This document shows positions 35,901-46,071 of a DNA stretch of 64,000 bases, piece by piece. Position numbers and translations under genes: made by a program. Numbering within the stretch: position 1 is the stretch's first letter; each line of letters starts with the position of its first letter. Under the pieces are notes generated by a model. The model had not been told where the DNA came from and made no database searches. It saw nothing but the letters and a program-made list of their open reading frames with translations. Origin of the DNA: Bimastos eiseni (lineage: Eukaryota; Annelida; Clitellata; Crassiclitellata; Lumbricidae); NCBI GenBank assembly GCA_959347315.1, contig OY365810.1:24306304-24370303 (forward strand), read 5' to 3'.

Positions 35901-38900
35901 CATAAATGTTTACATGTATTTGCTGAATCATTCATTCATTTCAAGAATTTGTAGAGCACCTCTTCAGGAAACGTACTCACAAAAGCACTCAACCACTGCA
36001 ATTCTATTCTATTCTATATACGGATTTATAAAGCGCGTCTCACAGTACAACCTAATCAGAGGCATTCCCAGTGCAAAGAACCCCTAGAGAATAGAAAAGT
36101 CATAAGAGAACGAGCAGAAACAGTTGTGTTACCAGATATGATGGCAGCATGAGTCACAGTGCAGGAAGGCTGTTCCATAGCAAAGGGCCAACAGAGGCAT
36201 AGGCAATATAAATTAGTCGTCTGTTAGACATATTTACATTGTTTCTAGTTGTGAATGTAATGCCTTTCATTGTGCATTGATTGATTCATTGTAATAACAA
36301 ATGCCAGCTGTTGAATTGCAGCAGTAAGGGTTAACATTCTTAAGTTGTATTTTAGCCATCAAATTGATTTCTCATGGTTATTTTTTTATTGTGTAATTGT
36401 GCAATGGCACCTATGTGTTATATCAACTGCTGCAATTATGTTCTATGCATACCAATGATACACTAGGATGTACTTGTAACGCTCTTCGTTATTAAATATT
36501 TTGAATGCCAGATTGAATTACAAATTATGACCTTGCTGCACTGATGCCGCTCGATATTATTCATGAAGGTCACATCATAATGAGTGTGTGTAAGTGATTA
36601 TAGGACTTGAACAATATTAAAAATATCTGCTTCATGGTGATGACTGCATTATGGTTTGAGCACTAATGAGCTAATAGGCCTTCACTGAGTCAGAGTGAGT
36701 TATGGTTTAGTCAGAGGAGTTGGTCTCATGGTCGTTTTGATATGTGACGGATGGTCCATGTTGACTGATGTACTATTCATAGTTGGGTCGTGTGTTATGT
36801 GTTTCATTGGTGTTGCTTTAAATCTTGGCTCATGTGATGTGATGGCTATTCTGCTGTGTTTGTTCAGCTCATATATCTCGTACCCTCCATCGTCATGGTT
36901 GGATGACTACTTCGATTGGGTGGATCCGGGTAGCAGCTGCTGTCGACAGTTCCGCAGCAATGATACATTCTGTCGTTCGACAGGTAACTGCAGCAATGTG
37001 ATCAATTTGAGCCATCAGTAAACAGTGAATTCATTTAATAAGTGCTTGAGATTCCTATGATTTGATCAATGTTCTATTAACATTGAACATATTGCCAATC
37101 TAAAGATCTTGTTGTCCATGGCTGACTTCCTACCAAGCTTAACTGTTGCTCTACAGCATCGTTTTATTTCATCATGGACTGGTTGACCAGAGTGCCTTTC
37201 TTGCAACAGAAGCTTTGTTGATATTGGAACAGACTTTTATGCTGAGAAATTGTTATTAGGGGAGTGCATCTTGAGTACCGCTGATTTGTGTTGCTCTTCG
37301 AGCAGTGCTATGTAAAAGTTTGATTACAGTATCAATTATCAAGACCATCAGTCTGGTACTTTTCAAGTACTTTAAAAACCAGTCGACTACCTTGAAACTA
37401 GGAATGAAATGGTTTTTATGGTAATATACTTTTTGGCATGACAAGCTGATTATGAGAGTTCTGTTTTTGATTGAATCTCTAGTGCCTGATGACAGCATTT
37501 GTATACCGTGCAATATCACTCAGAGGGAGAAAGGACGACCAGTCCATGTCGACTTCAATAAGTACCTGTCCTGGTTCCTTGAAGACAACCCTGGATTAAA
37601 GTGTCCTAAAGGGTAGGTCAACTAATACTTACACAGGTAATGGTAAGGTAATGTAATCAATCCTTCTACCATGAGTAATCATCTGAGGGATCACAGGCCA
37701 AACCACAAGGACTAAGGCCATAGTTAAACTTTTGTCAAAAGTACTGATTTATTGCAATGAATAAAATAGTTTGTTATGGATGTTGCATCATGTATATGTA
37801 CCTATGAAGCAATAACATTACTTCTGTCGCATCTCTGAGGAAAGCCCTTTGTCATTTTGACTGCTGCTTATACACTATATTTTTATATATCGCTGCAGTG
37901 GTGTTGCAACATCATGTGTTTCAGATTCGTAGTAATAGCAATATTATCTTTCGGGTTTTTTCTGTGCCAAAGAAAGCTATGTTGTGAGAACCAACTTATT
38001 CCATTTCTGTGTGATCATCCAAATTGAAGCAGGTTCAGTTCGGAGTTGAGCTGCAGCGGTCAGGGAGGTTGACCAAGAAAATCAGATGGCTATGGAACAT
38101 GACGGATGTCTTTTTGGCCATCTGAGTCACCTGAGATTTGGTTTTTTGTGCTTCACAGTTTTCTCCAGGTATTCCAAATTCATAGTGGTTTTGTCGGTTT
38201 TCTATATAGAGGGCATGCTGCCTATGGCTCGGCTGTTAAGCTTGCTTCTACGGGCAACGTTGGTGCAAGCTACTTCATGACTTACCATACTGTTCTCAAG
38301 ACATCAAAAGATTTTATAGAGGCATTGAGGTTTGCAAGGGAGCTGGGAGACAACATAACAACAACTCTGCTCAATTCGAACTCTATGCAGGCAGATAAAA
38401 AGTATGATCCATCATTCCAAAATGTTACTGCAAAAGTCTTTCCTTACAGGTCAGTGGATATATGTGTTTTTCTGTCTTCTATTCATGTTGTGTTCATGAG
38501 TTGTGCATTTTTAGAGCTGCTTAATAACAATGCATGAAGTATTATAAGAGTAGTTTTGTAAAAGTACAAAAGTACTATTATAAGTTACTATAAAAATACA
38601 AAAGTTCTATTATAAGTTACTATAAATGTGCATTTGCACAGTTTTTAGCATTTTGAGCTTTGTTTATTAGAACATTGAGATTCAGTTTCTGTTTAATGAT
38701 CACAAAAGTCCATTATGTACCTGAAATCTTTTGATCTTAAATGTAAAATTGATAGATGTGCTGCTAATTTAGTGTGGAGTGACCTGCTGCTCGACTCCGA
38801 ATTCTCCAGCCCTGCCTTCGATGACATACCGCCTGTCACATTCTTTGAAGTCTTTAATCTTCTCAATAGCATGGTTCCTAAATCATCAGCATTGGACTTC

Positions 38901-41900
38901 ATACCTACATCACTCATCATCTCTTGCTCTAATATATTCTCTCACCTCATTGCACACTTGGCCAACCTATCTTTTGCTGAAGGGTGCTTTTCTTCATGCT
39001 TCAAATCTGCTTTAGTCACGCCTTTACTTAAAAAGCCTGACCTTGACACTAGCAATTTGTCTAATTTCAGACCTATCACCAACCTCAATAACATTTCCAA
39101 GATCCTTGAACGTCTTTTTCTTATGCGTATCAAGAGACACATTACTTCCTCTCCCAACTTCAGTCCCTACCAGTCAGCATATCGCGAAGGCTACTCCACG
39201 GAAACTGCTCTTGTCTCTACACTGGACTACATCTTCTCATCTATTGACCATGGTAAAGCAAGCCTGCCTCTCTGTGTGTCTTGACCTTAGTGCAGCCTTT
39301 GACACTGTAGACCACCAGTTACTCCTGGCAAGACTTGCAAAAAGCTTTGGTGTCTCTGGGACTGCCTTACTCTGGTTAGCTTCATACCTGGTTGACCGCA
39401 ATCAGCAGGTGGGCATTTGATCTGCTCGGTCAGAGCCCACACTTTGCACTGCTGGAGTGCCATAAGGATCTGTCCTCGGCCCTTCATTATTTACAGTCTT
39501 TACTTCCCCAATCAGTCGTATAGGTAAGCACTTTGGAATTCAATTACAACAGTATGCAGATGATACTCAGCTCCATATTGCTCTGTCACACACTGATCAG
39601 TCTGGTAAACTAAAACTGGAAGAATGCCTCTCATGCGTATATGCATGGTTCTGTTTCAATGGTTTGGCCATAAACCCAGACAAGTCTGAAGCAATTGTAT
39701 TTGGCTCATGTCAACGCCTGCGTTCTTTCCCTATGCTCTCTAGCATTGAACTGGCGGGCACTGGGGTGCCGCTTTCAGACTGTCAAAACACTTGGGGTTA
39801 CCCTCGACAGCAAGCTCACATTTGGACCTCACATAACAAGCCTTTGTATATCTTGTTTCTACCACATCAGGGCAATACTTCACATAAGGTCAGCTCTAAC
39901 TCAAAATATGTCTGAAACTATAGCCTGCTCACTTGTCTCCTCTCGCCTCGATTATGCTAATTCACTTTTTGTCGGTCTCTCTGACCTTGAACTCAAAAGG
40001 CTTCAACGTATCCAAAATACGTTAGCTCGAGTAGTGCTACGTGTCCCACTACGAACATGCTCCTCTGCCCTACTCCACCAGCTGCATTGGCTCCCTGTTG
40101 AATTTAGGATCAAATTTAAGTTAGCTTGTTTGACCTACAAAGCCATCATCACCAGTACACCTACCTATATTCATGCTCTACTAACTCCTTACATTCCTCC
40201 TCCTTACGATCGTCAAGTACAGGTCTTTTAGTTGAACCACGATGCAGAACAGTTATGGGCTCTCATGCATTTCATGTCTCTGCTCCTAGGGAATGGAATC
40301 GACTGCCACTCTCTCTTTGTAGCTCAAATTCACTTCCTTCCTTTAAAAAGCGACTCAAAACTCACTATTTCTCTTTGGCTTTCAAGAATTTGGAAATCTG
40401 ACTGCATCTTCTCCTGGCGACTGACTATCCACGCCTCAGATTCACATTTAGGTGTGACCTTGTGCACGTTACAAATTTATTAATAATAATTAATAATTAT
40501 GGTCAGTTATTTTGCTTTCTTTGATCTGGCTAGTTGTGGGGGACAATTGTCCTTTTCAAATTCACAGCACGAGGAAAGCTGTTTAGTTGTGTTACTTGAC
40601 TATGAGCAGCACTTGCACATGAAACTCTTCAGCAATTTATGTAATCGGAATGATTTATTTTTATTTTAGTGTTTTCTACGTGTTCTACGAACAGTATCTG
40701 GACATTGTGCATAAGACAGTCTTCAATCTTGGCCTGTGTGGCATTGCCATCTTTGGAATGACCTGTGTTCTATTGGGTTTCGATCTCTGGACGTCGATCG
40801 TCATCATTATAACGATTGCCATGATCCTTGCGAGCATGTTTGGAATGATGTACTTCTGGTCGATTGCGCTCAACGCTGTCTCCCTTGTCAACCTCGTCAT
40901 GACTGTTGGAATAGCGGTCGAGTTCTGTTCACACATCGCGCGGGCATTTGCGCTTTCAACTCGGCCAACAAGAATCGAGAGAGCAGAAGATGCCTTCGTT
41001 CATATGGGAACCTCGGTGAGTTAAGCACACGATCCTGTGTTTGTTTTGCGCCAGTTTGGCTTAAAAAGAAGTAAGGCCAGTCAGTACTCCCCTATTATTA
41101 AACATGAAATCCTGTGGAGCTTAAGACATGGGTGAAAGGGAAATCCATATGACTATGCACTCATCTTACCCTATTTATGATTGTACTTGCTTACTTAATT
41201 TATATATTGCCTGCTACAGAACAGACTACTTTGTGATGCATTTATGTATCTGCATATCTCTGTAATGTTTGTTGATATTTTTAAAGAGCTGGCTGTCTGA
41301 TATATATTCCAAACAACTGTGTTTTAAAATATTCCTCTCTGCCCCTTACCTCTAATAATAATAATTATAGCAACGCCGATCTATAAGGCGCCGTAAACAC
41401 AGCCCTAACCACTACAAGGGTGCCGTACAACCTAAGCTGAAAGTCAGTGGAGAGTGTAGGCCTTGGAAAACAGGAACACTTTCAACTTAGTTTTGAAGGA
41501 GGCCTACCGAGTCGGCCAATCTAGTGGTAGATGGAAGACCGTTCCAGCACGCGGACCAGCTGAGAAATCATGGTCGCCGAAACGCGACCTCATCCTCCGC
41601 ACACGAAGATCAGTCTTCACAGAGGATCTGAGTCGAAGCCCAGATATGGAGAAGTGTGTCCCGAAGCAGGAACTGCGCAAATACTTGGGGGCGACCTCTA
41701 CCCCATTGTTATACATTATCATTACTGAGCAGTGATGTTTTGCCATTTGTCATGGTATTGTGGTGGGCAGTTTCATACTGTATAGGTCGTAAAGGTATTC
41801 TGTTGATGAATTGTTGACCCTGTACATTAGGAATAAACTGAAACTCGGTTCGGAAACTCGGCTTGGCCGAGTTTCGTAGTAATAAGCAAAACTCGGACAA

Positions 41901-44015
41901 ACTATGTGTCCAAGCCGAGTATTAATAAAAATCGGAATGCTACTTTTCAGTTTAGAAAATGGAATTTTTATGTGCAAAACCGCAATCACAATTGAGTTTT
42001 TTTATCACTTTCATAGTGAAAAACTGAAAATTAATATTTACCTTGTTTTCAATTTCCATTCAGAATGGTCGAAAGGTTGGGTGCATCCAAAGATAGCAAA
42101 AAGTCAAATCTCCGTGTATATCATGACCTCTTAATTAACCTGTTTAGCCTAATCCTTTCCCATAGCGTGTAGCCCGAGTTAACTCGGCTTGGCTATTTCA
42201 GAACACCCAGTAGGCATTGAGCTCGTATAAACCATGGGAAAATTTCCATAGCTGTTGTGCAGAGTAAGTCACAATACCTGCTTAACTACCCTGGGCATTG
42301 TTATATCATCACTGCTGGCTGTTAACGGGCTGCTGGCAACCTGTTGTGGGCCAAAGGCGGGTCATATCTGTGGCTTGTTTACTGGGGAGGGAATTGGGGA
42401 GGGTTTGTTAGAAGTAGAAAGTAATTGTATGTCTGAATTTGTTACCAGAGTCATAATCCTAGGTTTAGTGAGAATAGTGATAATGATGGCTAACGAAACA
42501 GATTCAACTTTTGCATGTTGCAACAGAGACCCTTCTTTCGCATGTACCTGCACCATCATGTAAGTGGTTGACCTGGACGTATGGTTTACGTGACTGATAC
42601 GCAGTAGATGCTGGTATTATTAAATTTATTTATTACCTAAGACATGTTTGATGTCATTGTCAAGTGAAAGCACCCTTAAAATTTTGCAGAGGTCTTTCCC
42701 CCACAAATGTTTTTTGCCCCACCACCCCACACAAATTTTTGGGTGATGCTGAATTTAAAAAACATTATTGGATAATTTAAAAAAATGAAAGTATCATTAT
42801 AACAACAAATACTGGGAAAACAATTTTCAAAAGTTCCACGCTGGGCAAGAGTTAAGGAAAATTATATTCCACGCTAAGCGGCATGGGTATTCTAAACTCA
42901 GCTTGGACTCGGCAAAATTTAACTTGTCAAACTTGGTACTCGGACTCGGCAAGAAATTCAAACTTGTTTCATCCCTACTGTACATCTGCTTCAGTTACAA
43001 GGTTCTACAATCAATATTCAGACAGTTTGACACGGATGCAACTTGTTACATATATGAATGTTAGTGTAGGCCAACTTCGATTTTGACCAACTGGAAGAAG
43101 CAGGACCAGTGTTCCCCTTATGTTATATATAGACATGCTATGTAGCAAGATCAAACTAGCGGGTCAGGCAGCCCTAGATCTGCATTTGAGGAGTATCTAT
43201 TGGGGCATGCAGACGTGTATGGAACTTTCTGAGATCCTAGGGGAAAATGTAATCCCACCTTGTTACTGTTGAATTTTCTTCTTTCAGGTCCTGAGCGGTA
43301 TAACTCTGACAAAACTTGGTGGAATTGCTGTGCTTGCCTTTTCCAAGTCTCAGCTTTTCCAAGTCTTCTACTTCCGAATGTATACCTGCATTGTTGTGTT
43401 TGGTGCACTGCATGGTCTCTTCTTCCTGCCCGTTTTCCTCAGCTACTTCGGTAAGTCAGTCAGGAAATATTCAGTCCTTTTATCCAATCTATCTGATTTG
43501 TTTAGTAAGTCATTCGTTTGGCTGATCTTTTGCTCATCAACCTCATTTATTGATAATATTTTCCAAAATTCACTTCCAAAACAGTTTATAAAGACAGATA
43601 AAATGATATGAATTTGTAGTATGGTTTACCAAGCATTCTTAAAGAGTCTTGATGGTTTCTTTCAACATCTGATGGAAACAGTTCTGTGAGGAGAGATTAT
43701 TCAAGAATGGACCAAGAGCTGGACCAGAGCCGAGTTGACCGTGTAGTCAAGATAAAGTACATAGGGTTTTTGCTGATAAATTCTTAACTCCAAACATGTA
43801 CATCATATGTTTTCTCTTGAGTGATAAAGTGAATGCATTTTTCTCCAGGTCCTCCCGTCAACCCGGTGCGGTCTCGGCGCAAGAGGAATGAACAGCAAGA
43901 GGATGATAATGTGCCAATTGTTTCAAACCACCATTTTAGTTCAACAGACGATTCTATTTATCCAAACACCGATTCCATTTATCCAAGCAACAATATCATA
44001 TACAACGGCCGGTAA
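17889..44015 (+). CDS. NPC1: NPC1-type lysosomal sterol transporter, complete
   Basis: NPC1 takes cholesterol from NPC2 in the lysosome lumen and moves it through the limiting membrane. Exons: 17889-17963, 22305-22446, 22958-23031, 25217-26127, 26806-26935, 27986-28221, 29169-29275, 29777-29937, 30504-30632, 30948-31130, 32509-32623, 32997-33124, 33746-33883, 35006-35095, 35557-35747, 36868-36983, 37483-37612, 38210-38449, 40670-41015, 43288-43450, 43849-44015. Phases fit throughout and give 1323 residues (human 1278). Seen in order: signal peptide, Cys-rich N-terminal domain ([16 protein letters not shown]), first membrane helix, luminal loop ([10 protein letters not shown]), sterol-sensing domain (about 613-797), Cys-rich luminal loop ([16 protein letters not shown]), [17 protein letters not shown], and the last helices ([20 protein letters not shown]). 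The exon 2 acceptor could instead be at 22311, shortening the protein by two residues. NPC1L1 is the alternative name; paralogs cannot be separated by eye. Confidence 0.97.
17964..20250. other. First half of NPC1 intron 1: nothing recognised
   Basis: No exon on either strand and no clear mobile element. The only structure is a pair of TTCGGCCGCA(C/G)A repeats at about 18130 and 18172. Frames on the minus strand near 18280-18730 have no protein-like composition. Confidence 0.5.
20251..20602. mobile_element. hAT-type MITE, copy 2 (NPC1 intron 1)
   Basis: A 352-bp element from TAGGGATGAACC to TTCATCCCTA. Both sides carry CTTGTCAT (20243-20250 and 20603-20610), a perfect 8-bp target duplication, which marks it as recent or well preserved. 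The interior matches the copy at 34539-34955 along most of its length (for example TTTCCGATTTT, CGACCTAACTAAAAGCAC). Confidence 0.9.
20645..21650. repeat. Three diverged tandem copies of a ~340-bp unit (NPC1 intron 1)
   Basis: Markers recur in order: CTCTTTCCATCCCTCCATTCAG (20662), CTTCCCATTCATTCCTCCAG (21030) and CTCTTTCCATTCTTTGTTCCAG (21356), each followed by TTTA and an A-rich stretch. ACCATAGTTATGAAA (20908) and ACCATAGTCATGAAA (21242) are 334 apart. The copies differ by small gaps and many substitutions, so the array is old. Confidence 0.7.
22728..22800 (-). repeat. LINE 3' end, family A, short (NPC1 intron 2)
   Basis: TTTACAAAGCACCCCTTCAAG is the reverse complement of the GGGGTGCT...TATAAA end of family A. 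Flanked on the left by ATTCACGCTGTGAAT, a small palindrome. Confidence 0.4.
23340..23578 (-). repeat. tRNA-derived SINE, family S, copy 3
   Basis: On the minus strand the head reads CTCTGGCCAGTTGGCTATAG and GGTCGACTCGTAACATGAAG, then a B-box-like TTCGATCCTCG, followed by TAAGTCCTTCATACACAATTG and CGCAATTGCGCTTGTG. The tail matches the copy at 538-755 almost base for base over about 60 bp. The DNA just left of it (23225-23340) may be a LINE C-terminal relic on the plus strand, weakly supported. It lies in NPC1 intron 3. Confidence 0.65.
23580..25216. other. NPC1 intron 3, distal part: nothing recognised
   Basis: AT-rich, with a G run near 23778 and an ATT-type microsatellite at about 24617-24650. 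No exon. Confidence 0.5.
25217..26127 (+). CDS. NPC1: NPC1 exon 4: most of the N-terminal sterol-binding domain and first membrane helix
   Basis: This 911-bp exon is by far the longest of the gene. It encodes [15 protein letters not shown] and CSPEQSKF, several N-glycosylation sequons, the [10 protein letters not shown] cysteine cluster, the first helix after the domain ([15 protein letters not shown]), a cytosolic stretch, [13 protein letters not shown] and the second helix, then [11 protein letters not shown] and YFDNNF. In vertebrates this region is, to my recollection, split over several exons, so either introns were lost here or gained there. Confidence 0.95.
27366..27750. repeat. 80-bp direct repeat pair plus short tandem repeat (NPC1 intron 5)
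   Basis: GGTAAAATCAACCTACCTCT through CTGAACTTTCT at 27366-27446 recurs at 27670-27750 with one internal change (offset 304). Between them CAATCCAAAGATATCATTCA occurs three times (27590-27660). The near identity suggests a recent event. Confidence 0.9.
28222..29168. other. NPC1 intron 6, with a purine-biased stretch
   Basis: From about 28690 to 29120 the plus strand is rich in G and A and poor in C. It has no frame and no repeat structure I can define. Confidence 0.4.
29630..30390. repeat. Dispersed repeat pair across NPC1 introns 7 and 8
   Basis: GGCAGAGAGTGCAAATTGATGGACAGCCTCTTCTTCAA near 29655-29695 matches AGCAGAGAGTGTGAATTGACGAACAGCCTCTTCTTCAA near 30340-30380, both preceded by AGGTAGTC. 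Same strand. It may be one dispersed repeat family; its ends are not clear. Confidence 0.6.
30504..33124 (+). CDS. NPC1: NPC1 sterol-sensing domain exons
   Basis: Four exons (30504-30632, 30948-31130, 32509-32623, 32997-33124) encode the sterol-sensing domain shared with SCAP, HMG-CoA reductase and Patched. Visible: [14 protein letters not shown] before the first helix, [20 protein letters not shown], the strongly conserved [43 protein letters not shown], and [17 protein letters not shown]. The region is intact and close to the family pattern. Confidence 0.95.
32045..32111. repeat. 67-bp hairpin with 14-bp arms (NPC1 intron 10)
   Basis: CCTTTAACGACCAG (32049-32062) and CTGGTCGTTAAAAGG (32097-32111) are inverted repeats around about 34 bases. 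TTAA precedes the left arm, as for piggyBac insertions, but not the right arm. Confidence 0.55.
34539..34955. mobile_element. hAT-type MITE, copy 3 (NPC1 intron 13)
   Basis: TAGGGATGAACC to GTTCATCCCTA, 417 bp. The flanks are CTTGGTGC on the left and CTTGTGCA on the right, an imperfect duplication differing by one inserted base. It has more ACTCGG repeats near its ends than the other copies. No coding frame. Confidence 0.8.
35399..35447. repeat. (TA)n microsatellite (NPC1 intron 14)
   Basis: About 45 bases of TA with one TCTATG interruption. Confidence 0.9.
35922..36215 (-). repeat. Two adjoining LINE 3' ends (NPC1 intron 15)
   Basis: ATTCATTCATTTCAAGAATTTGTAGAGCACCTCTTCAGG (35930-35970) is family A reversed, with its (GAAT)n tail. 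Next to it, 36000-36215 starts with ATTCTATTCTATTCTATATACGG and contains GTACAACCTAATCAGAGGC and GGCTGTTCCATAGCAAAGGGCC, the reverse of the family C end at 13250-13470. Confidence 0.65.
38700..40500 (+). mobile_element. Decayed CR1/L2-like LINE (reverse transcriptase) in NPC1 intron 18
   Basis: Translating on the plus strand with shifts gives reverse transcriptase blocks in order: [55 protein letters not shown], the D motif [17 protein letters not shown], the [12 protein letters not shown] catalytic box, [27 protein letters not shown] and the C-terminal EWNRLPLSL / [14 protein letters not shown]. Frame changes near 39250 and 39790 and stops near 39418 and 40230 make it dead. The 5' part, including the endonuclease, is absent. 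It ends in a TAA-rich tail near 40480-40500. Same sense as NPC1; the intron still has good ends. Confidence 0.9.
41340..41720 (-). repeat. LINE 3' end, family B (NPC1 intron 19)
   Basis: Starts with AATAATAATAATTATAGCAACGCCGATCTATAAGGCGCC, the tail and end of a LINE on the minus strand; further in the minus strand reads [17 protein letters not shown] residues. The copy at 50540-50712 is the same family in plus orientation. Confidence 0.65.
41828..42977. mobile_element. hAT-type element, copy 4, 1150 bp (NPC1 intron 19)
   Basis: Left end TAGGAATAAAC (degenerate), right end TTCATCCCTA, with a perfect 8-bp duplication CTGTACAT at 41820-41827 and 42978-42985. The outer about 180 bp on the left and 110 bp on the right match the short copies (ACTCGGCTTGGCCGAG, ACTCGGACTCGGCAAG). 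The middle (about 42010-42860) is not in the others: either a longer family member or an insertion inside a MITE. No convincing transposase frame was seen in the middle. Confidence 0.8.
43849..44015 (+). CDS. NPC1: NPC1 last exon: divergent cytosolic tail
   Basis: The last exon encodes GPP, a basic stretch ([14 protein letters not shown]), then a tail with two copies of DSIYP and the end NNIIYNGR before TAA at 44013-44015. Vertebrate NPC1 ends in a di-leucine lysosomal signal (LLNF); nothing like it is present. The reading frame through the exon 20-21 junction is unambiguous (one G carried over to make Gly). Confidence 0.85.
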
Positions 44016-45480
44016 CGACTCACGGCCGTATGAACTAGAAACCACCCTACGCTTTATGCCATTCAGCAGATATTTCTCTAACTAGGCAGTCGGTTATCTG
44101 CTACCAAGGTGTTTTGACTGGTACTGGTTTTCTTAAGACATTCAGTCAATTTTCTTTTCAGACATAGTTATAATGGCCTACAGATTGGAAGTTCTGGTTT
44201 TTCTATGATTTTTACAGTTTAAGAACTTTTCCAGTCTATCTTGTGGAAATTCTTTGTTCTTTTAAGTGATGCTGACATTATGATCTATTGTGAACAAGAG
44301 CGAGAGAGAAAGAGAGAGAGCATTGGAGAACTGATAAGCTTTCATGTTTAATGAAGTGTCCAAATTCTCTGGAGTTAATTTACAGAGGTAGTCAGTCGAT
44401 GGTGTGATCTTTTATTAACGAGACATTCTACTTGCACAGAACTGAACTTCCATCAAATGACACGTATAAGAAATTTTTAGACAAATTTATGGGGCCATTT
44501 CTGTGCAGCCATAAAATTGAACAAATGGCAGATGGACTAATATGATGAAAGGCATGTGATCTTAGCTACCAGATTTTCAAGCCATGTGTTTCATACTTTT
44601 TAATACTTTACAAAACTAATTGATGTACTTAACCTGAAGTTCTGTTTTTCCAAAGGTACAGAACATTTGTTATATGCACAGTATTAAAGAAGCTCACAGA
44701 TGAATCTCATACAGTTGAGATCTATCCAGGTATTTAATGGGCATCTTTTAGCAGTTGTTGGGCAATAATCAAGTGGTTACCATCTTGTGAACTCTATTCA
44801 GACAATTATTGGGCATCTTTTAGCAGTTGTTGGACAATAATCAATCAAGTGGCATAGTTACCATCTTGTGAACTTCTGATTGTACTTTTGGTTATTCTGA
44901 AAAATATGTCTAACTTTGCTAGTACCAACGTTTAAACAAACGGTCACCAACTGGTACCTCGTTTACTGAATTTGGTCCTTTGTAAAAGTTAATAACTATA
45001 TCAGAATGGTAATATGCATGTAATTATAATTCTACAATGAGTTGTATGCCTCATAATACGAAACTGCTTGTAGCATATGCAATTTTTTGAGCTTGTATGA
45101 TAGCAAGATCCGTCGGTGTGTTTTAAAACAACTGATTTTATGATGTAAGAAAATATCTTGGTTATAAGAAAATATCTTTGTTTTATGTTGAACATTTCAC
45201 TAGTCAAGGCTACATGGATAGATCTTTGTACAAGCAGTGAACAGGATCGCAATTCTCCTGTAAAATTATTTTTATCAATAAAGTTTTGGTTTTCTTAATT
45301 GTCAACAAGGTGTGTACCATTTGCTCTGCACACCATGATCTATCTGTTTCATTTGTGTAGTCACGCTTGTGGAGGTGAAGTTGTATAACAATATTTTGCA
45401 CTCAGAACACTATCCTAATGTGACTGCAATGCTATCAAATGTAATTATCAGTCTTGAATAAAATTGTGCTGTTTGAATTC
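44016..45480 (+). other. NPC1 3' UTR with two candidate poly(A) signals
   Basis: After the stop there is no further exon. AATAAA occurs at 45277-45282 and again at 45457-45462; the second is followed by a TG-rich stretch, as expected downstream of a cleavage site, so the transcript may end near 45480. A GA-rich run lies near 44300. A 72-bp direct duplication lies at about 44721-44872. Confidence 0.5.
44721..44872. repeat. 72-bp direct duplication in the NPC1 3' UTR
   Basis: GGGCATCTTTTAGCAGTTGTTGG with CAATAATCAAGTGG and TTACCATCTTGTGAACT occurs twice, offset 72 bases (44739 and 44811). The second copy has two small insertions. Confidence 0.85.
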
Positions 45481-46071
45481 TGTGTATGTGAACATGTTGA
45501 ATACATATATCAATTATTCATTGACGATTTGGTTGATGTAGTTCAACAGATCAGCCTTATACAAAATTAGTTAACACACGTTTAATAAGAAAAACTTTAT
45601 AAAATCATTTTAAATTACAGCTTAATTCAACAGCATTACAATGGCTATTGCGCATAAGCAGTCTCGGCTCACATAACATGAAAAATTTTTTGCAATTAGC
45701 CAACCAGATTTTCCCACAAGCTAAAAATCACTTCATTAAACGAAGTACGATTGACAAAAATAATAAATAGACAACTGACAGCAAAGGACATGAAAGTCAA
45801 AACAAAAACCTAAAACAATTAATTTTTACTGAAACCCCTAGAAAACTGACCTAATCGAATTTTCACTGAACCCCAGCTGTATCAATAAATTCGTGCAGCA
45901 TTTATTGACGGTCACTTTAAATACAGCTGAGCAAGACCAGTGAAAATCAGATTGCCCTAAAGTTGTGAAACCATTGACGATATCTATATACACGAGTTTC
46001 ATGCTCCTTTGAAAGTTTAGCCCACTGTGCTACACAGTCAAACAAACATCCTCGCAATGACGACTGACGAC
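45481..46071 (-). other. Flank between convergent NPC1 and pyruvate dehydrogenase kinase genes; kinase 3' UTR
   Basis: The kinase stop codon is at 46072-46074, so its 3' UTR runs down toward 45500. TTTATT at about 45901 is AATAAA on the minus strand and is a possible poly(A) signal. The two genes are tail to tail with little space, and their UTRs may touch or overlap. No other feature was seen. Confidence 0.45.

Larger units (their letters stand above)
32335..37700. repeat. Inverted dispersed repeat pair (NPC1 introns 10 and 17)
   Basis: GGTTTGGCCTGTGATCCCTCAGATGATTACTCATGG with AGAAGGATTGATTA (about 32333-32385) has its reverse complement at about 37648-37695. The similarity extends to ATTATTCATTGC upstream. 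About 140 bp in all. The coordinates given span both members and the exons between them. Confidence 0.65.
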
